A stretch of 64,000 nucleotides of DNA from Bacteroidota bacterium (GCA_018333525.1 JAGXTF010000003.1:1-64000), one strand, 5' to 3'; shown: positions 8,458 to 18,269, counted from the stretch's first letter. Numbers and translations are program-made. Notes: a model not told the origin generated them from the letters alone.

Positions 8458-9882
8458 CTAAAACTGAAAATAAATAAACTCCTTCTCGCTACCCAGATTC
8501 ATGTAAATTACAAATCCCAATACAAGGTACGTGGCCCATCTGCCATAACCCGGAAGGGAAATTCTAGACAGGGCAAATGCCTGTTTTCTTCCCGTCCATT
8601 CCACCAAAAAGGTGAACGCAATTAAAGAGAGAAGTAGTATAAAAGGCCAGGGTGGAACGATACCCTTTATTTGAAACAAACTGCGAATAAAATCAAAAGC
8701 CGACACCACATTTTCTGCGCGGAAAAAGATCCATGCAAACATCACCAGTAAAAAGGTAAGAAGCATATTTGCAGCTTCTCTGACACCTGGTAAATTGCCG
8801 TTATTGGCAGGAAAATCCAGGTATTTTCGGTTTCTCCCCAAAAGCAACAACGGAATAAAATAACAGGCATGCAATGCACCCCAAATTATAAATGTCCAGT
8901 TGGCGCCATGCCAGAATCCGCTAACTAAAAATATGATGATAGTATTGCGAATGGTTTTGAATTTTGTGGATTTGCTTCCTCCCAATGGAATGTACAAATA
9001 ATCGCGGAACCAGGTGGTAAGGGATATGTGCCATTTGCGCCAAAATTCTGCAATATTCCGGCTGAAATAAGGGAAAGCAAAGTTGCGCAGCAGCTCTATT
9101 CCAAAAAGGCGGGAAATGCCCAATGCAATGTCCGAATAGCCGGAAAAGTCGCAATATATTTCAATGGTAAATAACAGCAATCCAAACAGCACTATCCATC
9201 CCGGATATTGCGCCGGATTGGCAAAAACCATGTCGGAATAAAAGGCGCAGGTATCGGCAATTACCACCTTTTTGAACAGGCCCCATAAAATTTGACGCAT
9301 ACCATTTATTGCATCGGAATACACAAATTCTCTTTTCTGCTGTAATTGAGGAAGCAGATGTGTGGCCCTTTCAATAGGACCGGCAACCAACAACGGAAAA
9401 TAACCCACGAAAAGGGAATAATTCAGAAAACTTTTTTCTGGTTCAATGCGCCGGTAATACAAATCTATTACATAAGACAGGTTGTGAAATGTATAAAATG
9501 AAATGCCCACTGGCAAGATCAGTTTTAACAGGTATGGCTGCATTTTCCAACCAAATATTGCCGCAAAATCTGCCAGACTTTGGGAGAAAAAATTGAAATA
9601 TTTAAAGGTGCCGAGGATGGCAAGACTGATACAAATGGAAAAAAATAAAGCTGTTTTCCTGCCGAAATTGCTCTTTGCATTTGCAATCCACTTGCCTCCA
9701 TAATACCCAATAAATATGGTAAAAGCCAGCAGAAGTAAGAATTTCAGATCCCAAAATCCATAAAACACCAAACTGGCAATAACCAGTAGGCCGTTCTGTA
9801 TTTTTACAGTTTTCCCCAAAGCCCAATACAAAATAAAAACTATGGGAAAAAACAGGAGAAAGGCAAAGGAGGTAAATAGCAT
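8458..9882 (-). CDS. MBOAT family O-acyltransferase (AlgI-like)
   Basis: This 474-residue polytopic membrane protein is predicted to move acetyl groups across the inner membrane for polysaccharide O-acetylation. AlgI-type signatures are present: YCDFSGYSDIALGISRLFGI (about 240-260), FWRKWHISLTTWFRDYLYIPLGG (about 283) and the catalytic-histidine motif VSGFWHGANWTFIIWG (about 317-332). The downstream neighbour is an SGNH-like protein, the usual partner type. It is separated from that partner by the inverted-repeat element at 7714-8321. Family assignment is firm; the substrate is inferred to be the locus glycan. Confidence 0.9.
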   Translation of the reverse strand: MLFTSFAFLLFFPIVFILYWALGKTVKIQNGLLVIASLVFYGFWDLKFLLLLAFTIFIGYYGGKWIANAKSNFGRKTALFFSICISLAILGTFKYFNFFSQSLADFAAIFGWKMQPYLLKLILPVGISFYTFHNLSYVIDLYYRRIEPEKSFLNYSLFVGYFPLLVAGPIERATHLLPQLQQKREFVYSDAINGMRQILWGLFKKVVIADTCAFYSDMVFANPAQYPGWIVLFGLLLFTIEIYCDFSGYSDIALGISRLFGIELLRNFAFPYFSRNIAEFWRKWHISLTTWFRDYLYIPLGGSKSTKFKTIRNTIIIFLVSGFWHGANWTFIIWGALHACYFIPLLLLGRNRKYLDFPANNGNLPGVREAANMLLTFLLVMFAWIFFRAENVVSAFDFIRSLFQIKGIVPPWPFILLLSLIAFTFLVEWTGRKQAFALSRISLPGYGRWATYLVLGFVIYMNLGSEKEFIYFQF

Positions 9883-9883
9883 T

Positions 9884-11155
9884 TTATAGTTGTGCTGTTT
9901 TTTGCTTATTAAAAGTCTGAAGTACTGCAGCCACCAGAATCAATACCATTGGATAATACACAATGGAAAACCTGTCGCCTTGCCAAAAGGAAAGGGCACC
10001 AAATGCCATTAAAACAAGACCCAGAATTGCTACAAAAACATTTTGTTCCCGGAACAAATTGTTGCCTTTCTTTCGCAATACCTGCACAAAACCAAAGAAA
10101 ATAAAACATGGAAAAAGAAGAAATCCAATGATTGACATTGCCATATTTTCCCATTTGCTCAAGGTCGCAAGATTGTGGTTGGCTTTGTTTGATTTTGCAT
10201 TCAAGGGTAAAAAATGGCTGGCTGAAGTTGCATTTTCTTTTAAATTGAAAATATAGGCAACCAAAAACGATTTAAATTTGGTGCGAAGCAGCTGTTTAAA
10301 TTCACTGCGATACAAACTATCCCGCTTTGTCCATAAAATATCTTCCGTTTTCTGTACACCATAGCGTGCATCCAATGCCTTTTCTGCCTTGTCAAAACTA
10401 TCATACATTTTTATCTGGGTGCTTCCGGGAATGGATGCCGCATAGCTTCCAATGTAGTGGTATAATACATATCCGGAATTGTGGGTAAAAGTAAAAACGC
10501 CATAACTCCGTTTCATGGCAAACATAGGAAGCAGAATAAATAAAATGAAAATTCCTGCAATTGCCGTTGGGAATTTCCAATTGAATTTTCGACGGTAGAA
10601 TATTACAAACAACCATGGCAACAGTATGATACAGAGGTAGAAGTAAATGGGTCGGATTGCAGCAGCGTAACAAATAAAAAGGTAAAACCAAACCAGGTAT
10701 TTGGGTTGTGCATTTCTTGTATACAATTGAAAATATCGAATCGCCAGCAGCGAAATAAAGATGAACAGCGATTCTGTTAAAACTGCAAATTGAATAAAAA
10801 CAATACCCGGGCTCAGCAGAAATAAAATACTGCCAATCCAGGCCAATATTTTATTCGCTGTTTCCTGAATGATGTGAAACAACAAAAGCACACTACCGGT
10901 GAAGAAAATAAAATTGCAAAGTATCAGGAAAGCCCTGGCAGTATTTTCATTTTCCGTAAATACCAAAGGCAAACCTGCAATCAGTGGATAACCCCAGGTG
11001 CGGAAAAAATGCAATTTCTGTTGCAGCCAAAAGTACTTTCCCGCATTCACATAACTTTGCGCATCTGGCACCCAATAATGTGTTCCATGGATATTGCCTG
11101 TACCAATGGATGTATAGGCAATACAGAGCACTATGAGTGACAAAGCAACAAGAAT
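9884..11155 (-). CDS. Polytopic membrane protein, probable GT-C glycosyltransferase
   Basis: About 420 residues with many hydrophobic segments. The first external loop contains HYWVPDAQSY, reminiscent of the acidic loop of GT39/GT-C enzymes that use polyprenyl-phosphate sugars. The start is unclear. A TTG lies at 11143, but in-frame hydrophobic codons continue upstream, and an ATT codon at 11155 sits 6 nt after an AAAAGGAG ribosome-binding-like stretch, so the larger start is given here. No ATG is available in this part of the frame. It is 1 bp from the MBOAT gene. Function is inferred; a polymerase or other membrane protein is possible. Confidence 0.6.
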   Translation of the reverse strand: MLVALSLIVLCIAYTSIGTGNIHGTHYWVPDAQSYVNAGKYFWLQQKLHFFRTWGYPLIAGLPLVFTENENTARAFLILCNFIFFTGSVLLLFHIIQETANKILAWIGSILFLLSPGIVFIQFAVLTESLFIFISLLAIRYFQLYTRNAQPKYLVWFYLFICYAAAIRPIYFYLCIILLPWLFVIFYRRKFNWKFPTAIAGIFILFILLPMFAMKRSYGVFTFTHNSGYVLYHYIGSYAASIPGSTQIKMYDSFDKAEKALDARYGVQKTEDILWTKRDSLYRSEFKQLLRTKFKSFLVAYIFNLKENATSASHFLPLNAKSNKANHNLATLSKWENMAMSIIGFLLFPCFIFFGFVQVLRKKGNNLFREQNVFVAILGLVLMAFGALSFWQGDRFSIVYYPMVLILVAAVLQTFNKQKTAQL

Positions 11156-11265
11156 GTAATTCTCCTTTTGGCTATATTTATTAAATACGGAAATAATTTA
11201 TTTTTGGTTTGGTTAACGAAAAATACAAATGGTTTTTAGGAATGAAATTTATCTATAATCCGAAT

Positions 11266-12501
11266 TTATACCAATGCTTTCTGTTTTTGCTTTTCAATAA
11301 TTTCCTTAAGCACTTTCATTTTTACCTTGAAATCCAAATGGTTCACCGCATAATCTCTGATTTTATCCGCATAATTGGGAATAGACATGGCTTTCACTGC
11401 AAATTGAACAACATCTTGAAATGCAAATGCCTCCGGTGTTTTCACTCTATATGCAAGCCCCATATTTACCAGAGGAATATAATCTGCGTCTTCATGTCCA
11501 TAAACGCAGGGGATTCCACGTGCTGCGTATTCACGCATTTTCATAGTTGATCCTTCGGTGAGTTGTATCTTATCCATAGCAAAGGCCCCAAAAGCAATGT
11601 GACAATTTTCAACCAATTGTTCTAATGCTCCACCGCTTAAAAACCCATGTTGAACAATAAATGGCTCTTTCACCCCTTCTAATTCGTCCGTAATCCCTGC
11701 TACATGAAGTTCGAGTTTATATTCACCTTTATACTGCTTCATGCTTTTCAGAATTCTCTCAATTCCGTTCCATGTTGCTCCTTTAGCAGCTCCAATTAAT
11801 ATCATAAACTTAATTGTCTTCCCATCAAAATTAACCCCACTATGCGGGGAAACGCCTTCAGCAGACACCCCATTCCCAAGAGAAAATATAGGTGGTTTTC
11901 TAAATAAAGACCTTTTTTGATTCCATTCTGCAATTTCACGAGTTACTCCTAGAATAAAATTTACCTTTCCAGCAATGAGCCTTCCAAATATTTCTTCATT
12001 CGACAATGGAATAAACTGATGTTCTATCCAGCTTAAAAGTTTACTAGGGCGCAGTCCAAATGGATTGTATGAGGCATTATTCCGGATTTCATTAATATTT
12101 TTACTTTGAAATTCCAGACCAATTACTGATCCATATTTTTTACAAAAACGATATAACAAATAAGATGCACCATCATAGCGTAAATATATAAAAGGGATGG
12201 AAGCTTTATTAATCTTCATCCACTTTTTAAATGCTAGTACTGAAGCCCTTTTTGCTTTTAAAGAACGAAAATATCCTGTAGGTTCTGGCCCTTTGGAAAC
12301 AAAAATAAAACTCTTGTCAACAGCAATTGGTTTCTCAACCTTGTTAGTCTCAAAATAAAAAAATACTCCCTTCGTTCTAATGCCATTTACGTCTAACGCC
12401 AGGATTTGATTACGAATTTTTCTTTGTACAGAATCTTCATGATATCCAGCATTTAAATAACAATAGTAAAGTGAATAATCTTCTATTATTTTTTCGTCCA
12501 T
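11266..12501 (-). CDS. Glycosyltransferase (GT-B, GT4-like)
   Basis: A 411-residue protein. The C-terminal half has a GT-B donor-domain pattern: EGSTMKMREYAARGIPCVYG (about 330-350), where the E..R/E..A.G.P pattern binds the nucleotide sugar, preceded by FMILIGAAKGATWNGIERIL (about 235). The ATG overlaps the asnB stop codon by one base (TAATG at 12499-12503), suggesting coupled translation. Sugar specificity cannot be read. Confidence 0.72.
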   Translation of the reverse strand: MDEKIIEDYSLYYCYLNAGYHEDSVQRKIRNQILALDVNGIRTKGVFFYFETNKVEKPIAVDKSFIFVSKGPEPTGYFRSLKAKRASVLAFKKWMKINKASIPFIYLRYDGASYLLYRFCKKYGSVIGLEFQSKNINEIRNNASYNPFGLRPSKLLSWIEHQFIPLSNEEIFGRLIAGKVNFILGVTREIAEWNQKRSLFRKPPIFSLGNGVSAEGVSPHSGVNFDGKTIKFMILIGAAKGATWNGIERILKSMKQYKGEYKLELHVAGITDELEGVKEPFIVQHGFLSGGALEQLVENCHIAFGAFAMDKIQLTEGSTMKMREYAARGIPCVYGHEDADYIPLVNMGLAYRVKTPEAFAFQDVVQFAVKAMSIPNYADKIRDYAVNHLDFKVKMKVLKEIIEKQKQKALV

Positions 12502-14408
12502 TAATCTGTAATTATATGCAGATTCATTTCCTGCCAGGCAATATGAATGGTGTTTTTATCCAGGTTTTTATTGCGGTAGCCTTCGTCTAATTTCTCCGCA
12601 AAATCCTTATCTGTAATAATGCGATTTTTAGTATAAGAAGTGGAGTGAAAAAAGTCTTGCACCCACTCCTGCAATTCCGTTTGAAACCAATGCTCCACAG
12701 GACTTCCAATGCCAATTTTATGTTTGCGCGTACGAATTCCCTCTGCCATTTTGCCCTTCATGGATTCGCGGAGTATGAGTTTGTTGAATTCCCCATTGAT
12801 TTTACTCGAAAAAGGTAAAGAAAAAATATACCGAACCAAACGCCAGTCCATAAATGGCATGCGAATTTCCACACTGTTCATCATACCCGCCCGATCAAAA
12901 TCCCTGAATATTGCAGGAAGGGTATCCACAAACGTTTCCTGATAAACCATTCTGTCCACATAATTCATTCCACTAAAATCATAGGGTTCCCCCAGCTGAA
13001 CCAGGCTGTCATGGTTGATGTATGCATCTCCGTCAAATGGATTTCCTTTCACTACCCTTCGGATAACTGCCTTTAATTTCATCAGTGGATTGGACGCCAA
13101 TTTGGTGAGCCTGTTGATATTCGCCATTGCCGCATCCTGTTCAACCTCATGGTAGGTTGGTATCAGCACATCCTGAATCATTTTGGATTGTTTATAATCT
13201 CCTTTATTGTAGAAATAATAAAACAAATTGTAAATCATATCCCGATACCCATAAAGCATTTCATCCACCCCATGCCCATCCATGGATACGGTGATTCCCG
13301 CTTTTTTCATTCCGGCATAAATTCCGGATACCGAAGTAATTGGGCCGTTTAATAATGCATCGAATTTTAAGGTGTCCTGAATAATTCTTTCCCGTAAATT
13401 CCCATAGTTTTGGTCCAGAAATACAGCGGGCCCACCTGTGAATGAAATTGCTTCTTCTGCATAATGTCTTTCATCTGCAAGCAAACCCGGAAATGTAGCA
13501 ACAAATGCCTGCTGGCTGTTCGCATGTACCCGGTGCAAATGTTCTTTTTGCAACAAATCAAACACCACGGAATAAACAGAACTGGAATCCAAACCACCGC
13601 TCAGGGCGGTTCCCACGCTTACATCGCTGATTAATCGGAGGCGGCAAGCATCGCGAAATATGGAATAAAATTCTTCTGCCTGTTCTTCTAAAGTTTTTGG
13701 AATATCCTTGCGGATATAATCAGCTATATTCCACCAGCGTTTCTGATTCAATTCTCCACCGGAGCGATATTTCATATAATGCCCGGGCAGAATTTGAAAT
13801 ATGTTTTTATAAATGGAATTCCCCGAACCATGAATTCGCACACCCTGCACATGAAGTTTTACCAAATTCTCATCCAGGCTTCGCTGATAGTCCTGAAGTT
13901 TCTTAAATGCCCTCGTTTCGCTTGCAAAAGCCAAAATAGAACCAGGAACATAGGTATAATAAAATGGCTTGATCCCAAAACGGTCCCTGGCCATAAACAA
14001 TGTTTTCTCCTGATTGTCCCAAATGGCGAAGGCCCACATGCCGTTGAATTTTGTGAGACAGCGTTCTCCCCAATGAGCATAGGCGGCCAATACCACTTCT
14101 GTATCGGTCTGCGATTCAAAATGATGTCCGAGAGCTTCTAATTCCGCCCGGATTTCTTCGAAATTAAACACCTCGCCATTGTAGGTAATTGCATACCTTC
14201 TGTTGGCAAAATACATAGGCTGATGTCCTGCTTCAGAAAGGTCAAGAATACTCAAGCGCCTGTGGCCAAGTCCAAGGGTATTGTTTTCAAAATAATCATA
14301 CCCCGAGCCATCAGGGCCCCGTTCTAAAATAGAATCCGTAAAATTCTCCAATTTGCCATTTGGCAAGGAAGTTCCGTCCAAATGCCAAATACCTGCTATT
14401 CCGCACAT
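12501..14408 (-). CDS. asnB: Asparagine synthetase (glutamine-hydrolysing)-type amidotransferase
   Basis: A two-domain enzyme of 635 residues. The N-terminal class II glutaminase has its essential nucleophile Cys2 in MCGIAGIWHLDG, which fixes the start at 14408 although the frame is open 23 codons further upstream. The C-terminal ATP-pyrophosphatase domain has the PP-loop SGGLDSSS (about 262-269). Homologues inside O-antigen loci (WbpS type) amidate uronic acids rather than making asparagine. Lying between two glycosyltransferases, a sugar-amidating role is plausible but inferred. It starts 3 bp downstream of the preceding gene's stop. Confidence 0.88.
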   Translation of the reverse strand: MCGIAGIWHLDGTSLPNGKLENFTDSILERGPDGSGYDYFENNTLGLGHRRLSILDLSEAGHQPMYFANRRYAITYNGEVFNFEEIRAELEALGHHFESQTDTEVVLAAYAHWGERCLTKFNGMWAFAIWDNQEKTLFMARDRFGIKPFYYTYVPGSILAFASETRAFKKLQDYQRSLDENLVKLHVQGVRIHGSGNSIYKNIFQILPGHYMKYRSGGELNQKRWWNIADYIRKDIPKTLEEQAEEFYSIFRDACRLRLISDVSVGTALSGGLDSSSVYSVVFDLLQKEHLHRVHANSQQAFVATFPGLLADERHYAEEAISFTGGPAVFLDQNYGNLRERIIQDTLKFDALLNGPITSVSGIYAGMKKAGITVSMDGHGVDEMLYGYRDMIYNLFYYFYNKGDYKQSKMIQDVLIPTYHEVEQDAAMANINRLTKLASNPLMKLKAVIRRVVKGNPFDGDAYINHDSLVQLGEPYDFSGMNYVDRMVYQETFVDTLPAIFRDFDRAGMMNSVEIRMPFMDWRLVRYIFSLPFSSKINGEFNKLILRESMKGKMAEGIRTRKHKIGIGSPVEHWFQTELQEWVQDFFHSTSYTKNRIITDKDFAEKLDEGYRNKNLDKNTIHIAWQEMNLHIITD

Positions 14409-14410
14409 AA

Positions 14411-15619
14411 TTAATTTAATAAATGATGATTCAAAAACTCTTGATAATTCAAATCTGCATGATAATTTTTTTGCCAAAACTCCCGAACACCTTTTCTATA
14501 ATCGGGGTCTCTGGATTTATTCAATAAAAAGTTTTCGGTTAACTCCGCAACTTTTTTAAGTTCCAAATTCGTAGGCAATATTAATCCGGTATCGGAATTC
14601 ACAATTTCCGGGATTCCACAAATATTACAACCCAAAATTGGTATTCCGAAACTGATAGCTTCCATCATACTTACCGGAATTCCTTCCAGGATGCTAAAAT
14701 TTAGAAACAGGTCAATCTCATGATCCATATAATATTTCATGAGTTTATCATTGGAAATATATCCTTGAAATGTAAATCGATTTTCTGGCAAAAATTGCTT
14801 TACCTCTGTGATTACGGATTCTTTTTCTACTCCATCACCAAAGTGAACCCAATGAAAATCTACTTGGAGTTTTGACAACATCTCTGCCAACAAGGGAATG
14901 CGCTTTAAAGTCACGAAATTGGAACAAGAAACCAGTTGGAATGGCCCTGTTTGGGGTATTGGTCCTGTTCCATAATCCTTTGTGCCTAATTTGGATACGA
15001 AAAGCTTTTCATCCATTCCAAACTTTTCTTCCATATACTTCATTCCAAATTGAGAAACCTGCAAAATTTTATCGAATTTTTTCCATTCTGTATAACGAAA
15101 AGGATGATACCCACGAGACTGTTGAGCTTCATCAAAATCGTAGCCATGTGCACGGGTAATGAATTTCCCTTTCAACCCCATATCTTTTGCAATTGCCAAA
15201 ATGGTTGCCCATTCATTAAACCAATAGGAATAATAAATTCCAGGTTCTTGTTTAAACAGGAATTCTTTTAAACGATCTGCTGCGTCAAGCAATCCCAAAA
15301 AACGATTCCAATTCCAACGAAACTGTAGCAAATATTTCCATCTGTGTGGGGAACGGATAAACTCTGATGCCCACCATAAAATAATTACATTCCAATATTT
15401 CCTGATGAGAATTTTGAGTTTCACGTTTTGGTTCCATTCAAAATCCGCAACTTCAGAACCTTCAGGTATAGTATAAAATGGTTTCTCCTGGTGGATTTGA
15501 GGAAAAAACAGAATCTTTTTTACACTTTTGCTTAGTATGGATACCTCTGCATCTAAAAATGTTTCCCCATTTGCATAAGGAAATTGATTTGTGAACAAAA
15601 ATATGTTACTACTACCCAA
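14411..15619 (-). CDS. GT4-type glycosyltransferase
   Basis: This 402-residue GT-B enzyme has the C-terminal signature MMEAISFGIPILGCNICGIPEIV (about 330-352) and FLNFSILEGIPVS. It strongly resembles the glycosyltransferase at 5434-6660 in layout (both have FPNH/FPQIH-like starts, TRAHG/NRAHG in mid-protein and the same EAISFGIPIL block), suggesting paralogues. It is directly upstream of asnB. Donor and acceptor are unknown. Confidence 0.85.
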   Translation of the reverse strand: MGSSNIFLFTNQFPYANGETFLDAEVSILSKSVKKILFFPQIHQEKPFYTIPEGSEVADFEWNQNVKLKILIRKYWNVIILWWASEFIRSPHRWKYLLQFRWNWNRFLGLLDAADRLKEFLFKQEPGIYYSYWFNEWATILAIAKDMGLKGKFITRAHGYDFDEAQQSRGYHPFRYTEWKKFDKILQVSQFGMKYMEEKFGMDEKLFVSKLGTKDYGTGPIPQTGPFQLVSCSNFVTLKRIPLLAEMLSKLQVDFHWVHFGDGVEKESVITEVKQFLPENRFTFQGYISNDKLMKYYMDHEIDLFLNFSILEGIPVSMMEAISFGIPILGCNICGIPEIVNSDTGLILPTNLELKKVAELTENFLLNKSRDPDYRKGVREFWQKNYHADLNYQEFLNHHLLN

Positions 15620-15636
15620 CTTAACTTTAATAATAA

Positions 15637-16269
15637 TTACTTAATTCTTACTGCTGGGTTACCGACATAAACACCTGGTTCCAAAATATTTTTTACAACC
15701 ACTGCTCCCATTCCAATAATTGCTTTTGAACAAATAGTAATACCATCACGAATCGAAACATTTGTTCCTAAATAAACCTCTTCTCCAATATTACAATTTC
15801 CACTTATTCGAACACCTGGTGCAGTTGTAACCCAATCACCAATAGTTGTGTCGTGACCAACTGTGGTTTGTAAATTGAGTTGAACATGTTTACCAATGCT
15901 TAAATCACAGGTCAAAATACAACCTGGAGCGATTATTAAACCTTCTCCAAAATTTAATGATTCAGGAACAATAGAAGTGTAATGTATTACACTTCCGTAT
16001 ATGGCCTCAACTCCAAGTCTCTTAACAATTTTTTTGCGAATGGCTGGATCTCCAATAGAAACAAATAATTTGAAATCCGTTAAATGGATTTGTGACATTC
16101 GAATTACTTCAATACCTGATACTTCCTTTGAGTTGAAATATTCATCATCTACAATAAATTTGCACTTTAATTTAAGCTCTGATCCCGATAATTTGTACGT
16201 TTGTGCCAAATTCGCAAGGGTTTCCCTTCCGAACCCCCCTGATCCAATTATACCAAAATACTTATCCAT
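15637..16269 (-). CDS. PglD/NeuD-family sugar O/N-acetyltransferase
   Basis: A 210-residue protein. The N-terminal Rossmann-like nucleotide-sugar-binding half (FGIIGSGGFGRE, residues 5-16) is followed by a left-handed beta-helix of hexapeptide repeats (about 95-205; e.g. IGKHVQLNLQTTVGHDTTIG with the acceptor-activating His). This is the PglD/PerB/NeuD architecture. With the DegT aminotransferase at 17190-18269, the likely job is N-acetylation of a 4-amino-sugar. NeuD-type O-acetylation of sialic acid is the alternative. It lies in the AT-rich sub-block of the locus. Confidence 0.82.
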   Translation of the reverse strand: MDKYFGIIGSGGFGRETLANLAQTYKLSGSELKLKCKFIVDDEYFNSKEVSGIEVIRMSQIHLTDFKLFVSIGDPAIRKKIVKRLGVEAIYGSVIHYTSIVPESLNFGEGLIIAPGCILTCDLSIGKHVQLNLQTTVGHDTTIGDWVTTAPGVRISGNCNIGEEVYLGTNVSIRDGITICSKAIIGMGAVVVKNILEPGVYVGNPAVRIK

Positions 16270-16275
16270 TTATAG

Positions 16276-17193
16276 TTAATTTTCGGATTCAACTATATAC
16301 AACGGTTTGTTCTTAGTTTCCTCAAATATTCTCCAAATATACTCACCAACAATCCCTAACATCATCATTATCAAGCCCCCGATTATTAAAAGTAAAATCA
16401 TAATTGGTGACCATCCTTTAAATGGAGTAGAATAAAGAAAATAAGAATATACTATGACGAGCGAATAAATAAATCCTGATATTGCAAATCCGAAACCCAA
16501 ATAAGTCATCAATCTCAATGGTAAATAACTTGTATATAAAAAGGCGTTAAGGAAATATTTGAAACGACGACTAAAACCAAATTGAGATTTACCATGCACT
16601 CTGCTAACTTTGTCATATGCAATATAACTTTTGTCGAATCCAATCCATAATATATCATATTGATAGAATCTATTGCGCTCGTTTAAACTAAGAAAAGCAG
16701 TTAAGGCCTTTCTTGACAGTAAAGCAACATCAAATCCACCTGAAGGGACATCAGGCAATACAAGTTGATAAAACAATTTACTTGTGATTTTATTAAATAT
16801 TGTTTGACCATGAGACTTTCGATAGGAGATGACAATTTCCTTCCCTGTAAGCCATTCATTTATCATTGGTATACATTGTTCAGGTGGGTCTTGGAGATCT
16901 GCCGCTAAATTTATAACAGCATCCCCTTTTGCCGCTTCCCAAGCCGCAATAATCGCTGCTGTTTGACCAAAGTTACGACTTAAATTAATTATTCGTAATC
17001 TGTTATCGCCATTTACCTCCTTTATCCGATTCAATTCCTTAAGAGAGTTATCTTTTGAACCATCATTTACAAAAATCAATTCAAATTCTAAATCACTAAA
17101 TTGACCAGTAACTTTATTAGTTCTTTCATATAGCTCCCCTAAAGATTGTTCATTTTCAAATACAGGGAAGCAGACTGAAACCAGTTTTTTCAT
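16276..17193 (-). CDS. GT2 polyprenyl-phosphate glycosyltransferase (GtrB/DPM1-like)
   Basis: This 305-residue protein has an N-terminal GT-A domain (VCFPVFENEQSL, FVNDGSKDNSL, and DLQDPPEQ near residue 100 as the metal-binding DxD-like site) and two C-terminal membrane helices (about 230-290). That is the GtrB/ArnC/DPM1 architecture that loads a sugar onto undecaprenyl phosphate. The ATG overlaps the stop of the upstream aminotransferase (ATGA, 17190-17193). Together with the GT-C protein at 18377-19993 it could form a periplasmic side-branching system; this is inference. Confidence 0.85.
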   Translation of the reverse strand: MKKLVSVCFPVFENEQSLGELYERTNKVTGQFSDLEFELIFVNDGSKDNSLKELNRIKEVNGDNRLRIINLSRNFGQTAAIIAAWEAAKGDAVINLAADLQDPPEQCIPMINEWLTGKEIVISYRKSHGQTIFNKITSKLFYQLVLPDVPSGGFDVALLSRKALTAFLSLNERNRFYQYDILWIGFDKSYIAYDKVSRVHGKSQFGFSRRFKYFLNAFLYTSYLPLRLMTYLGFGFAISGFIYSLVIVYSYFLYSTPFKGWSPIMILLLIIGGLIMMMLGIVGEYIWRIFEETKNKPLYIVESEN

Positions 17194-18269
17194 ACGACTT
17201 TATTTATTATTTCAGATATTCTCTTAATATCGTTAATTACTAAATCATTATGTAATGGCAAACATAATATTCGCTTGGAAATTGATTCGGATATTACGCA
17301 CTGCTTGTGACTTGTTAGATAAGGCATAAGATTTAATGATGGAAAAAAATACCTTCTTGGATATATGTTATTATCAGTCAATGCCTTTATTAATCCCATG
17401 CATTTATCTTCACTTTCTAATAATATTGGATAATAAGAATAATTATATTTAACTTTTTCAGAAATCCTCTGTTTCTGAATGTTTTTGAAATTAATGAGTG
17501 TATCATACGCTTCTGTTAATGTCTTTCTTGTATTAATTATTTCCGTTAATCTAGGTATAATAGACAATCCCATTGCAGCATGAATTTCGCTATTCTTTCC
17601 ATTTATGCTCGGATAGTAATAGTCATCTCCATAATGTCCAAAACTTCGAAGTAAAAACAACTTTCTTTCTATTTCGATGTCGGTGCAAAACAAGGCTCCT
17701 CCTTCAAATGTATGAAACAATTTAGTAGCGTGAAAACTAGTAGTACTTATATCTCCATACTTAAAAACACTCTCATTATTAATTTCAACCCCGAAACTAT
17801 GCGCTGCATCATATATTATTTTCAATCCATGTTTAACCCCAAATTTTTCTAATTTTTCAACATCGCACGGATTACCAAAAACATGTGTTGCCATAATTGC
17901 CACAACATCCGGATCCATTGATGATTCTAATAAATCTACATTAATATTAAAACTATTTTTATCAATGTCCACAAAAATAGGTTCACATGATTCCCAAATA
18001 ATACTATTCAATGTCGCCACATAAGAAAATGGCGTGGTTAATATTTTACCTTTCAACTCCAGTGCTTTAATTGCAATCTGAAGAGCAATTGTACCATTAG
18101 TAACAAACAAAGCACTAGTGACATTTAAATATTTCTTTAATTCAATTTCCAGTTGACTTGCCAAAGGTCCATTATTCGTCAAAATACATGAATCCCAAAT
18201 TGAGTCAATATACTTCAGAAATTCACTTTTTTCCGGAAGGAACGGCCTTGTAACAAATATATTCTTCAT
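17190..18269 (-). CDS. DegT/DnrJ/EryC1/StrS aminotransferase
   Basis: This 359-residue PLP enzyme is likely to aminate a 4-keto or 3-keto-6-deoxy nucleotide sugar. Motifs are NGTIALQIAI (about 58-67), TTPFSYVATLNSI, Asp in IYDAAHSFG (about 155) and Schiff-base lysine in FHATKLFHTFEGGA (about 183-196). The paired downstream PglD/NeuD-like acetyltransferase suggests a 4-acetamido product. The coding sequence is strikingly AT-rich: in 17401-17460 only about 10 of 60 bases are G or C. This suggests recent transfer compared with the flanking genes. Confidence 0.85.
   Translation of the reverse strand: MKNIFVTRPFLPEKSEFLKYIDSIWDSCILTNNGPLASQLEIELKKYLNVTSALFVTNGTIALQIAIKALELKGKILTTPFSYVATLNSIIWESCEPIFVDIDKNSFNINVDLLESSMDPDVVAIMATHVFGNPCDVEKLEKFGVKHGLKIIYDAAHSFGVEINNESVFKYGDISTTSFHATKLFHTFEGGALFCTDIEIERKLFLLRSFGHYGDDYYYPSINGKNSEIHAAMGLSIIPRLTEIINTRKTLTEAYDTLINFKNIQKQRISEKVKYNYSYYPILLESEDKCMGLIKALTDNNIYPRRYFFPSLNLMPYLTSHKQCVISESISKRILCLPLHNDLVINDIKRISEIINKVV

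Noticed and set aside
14409-14477. Upstream extension of the AsnB frame
   Set aside because: A class II glutaminase needs Cys directly after Met; the extension overlaps the previous gene's coding sequence.
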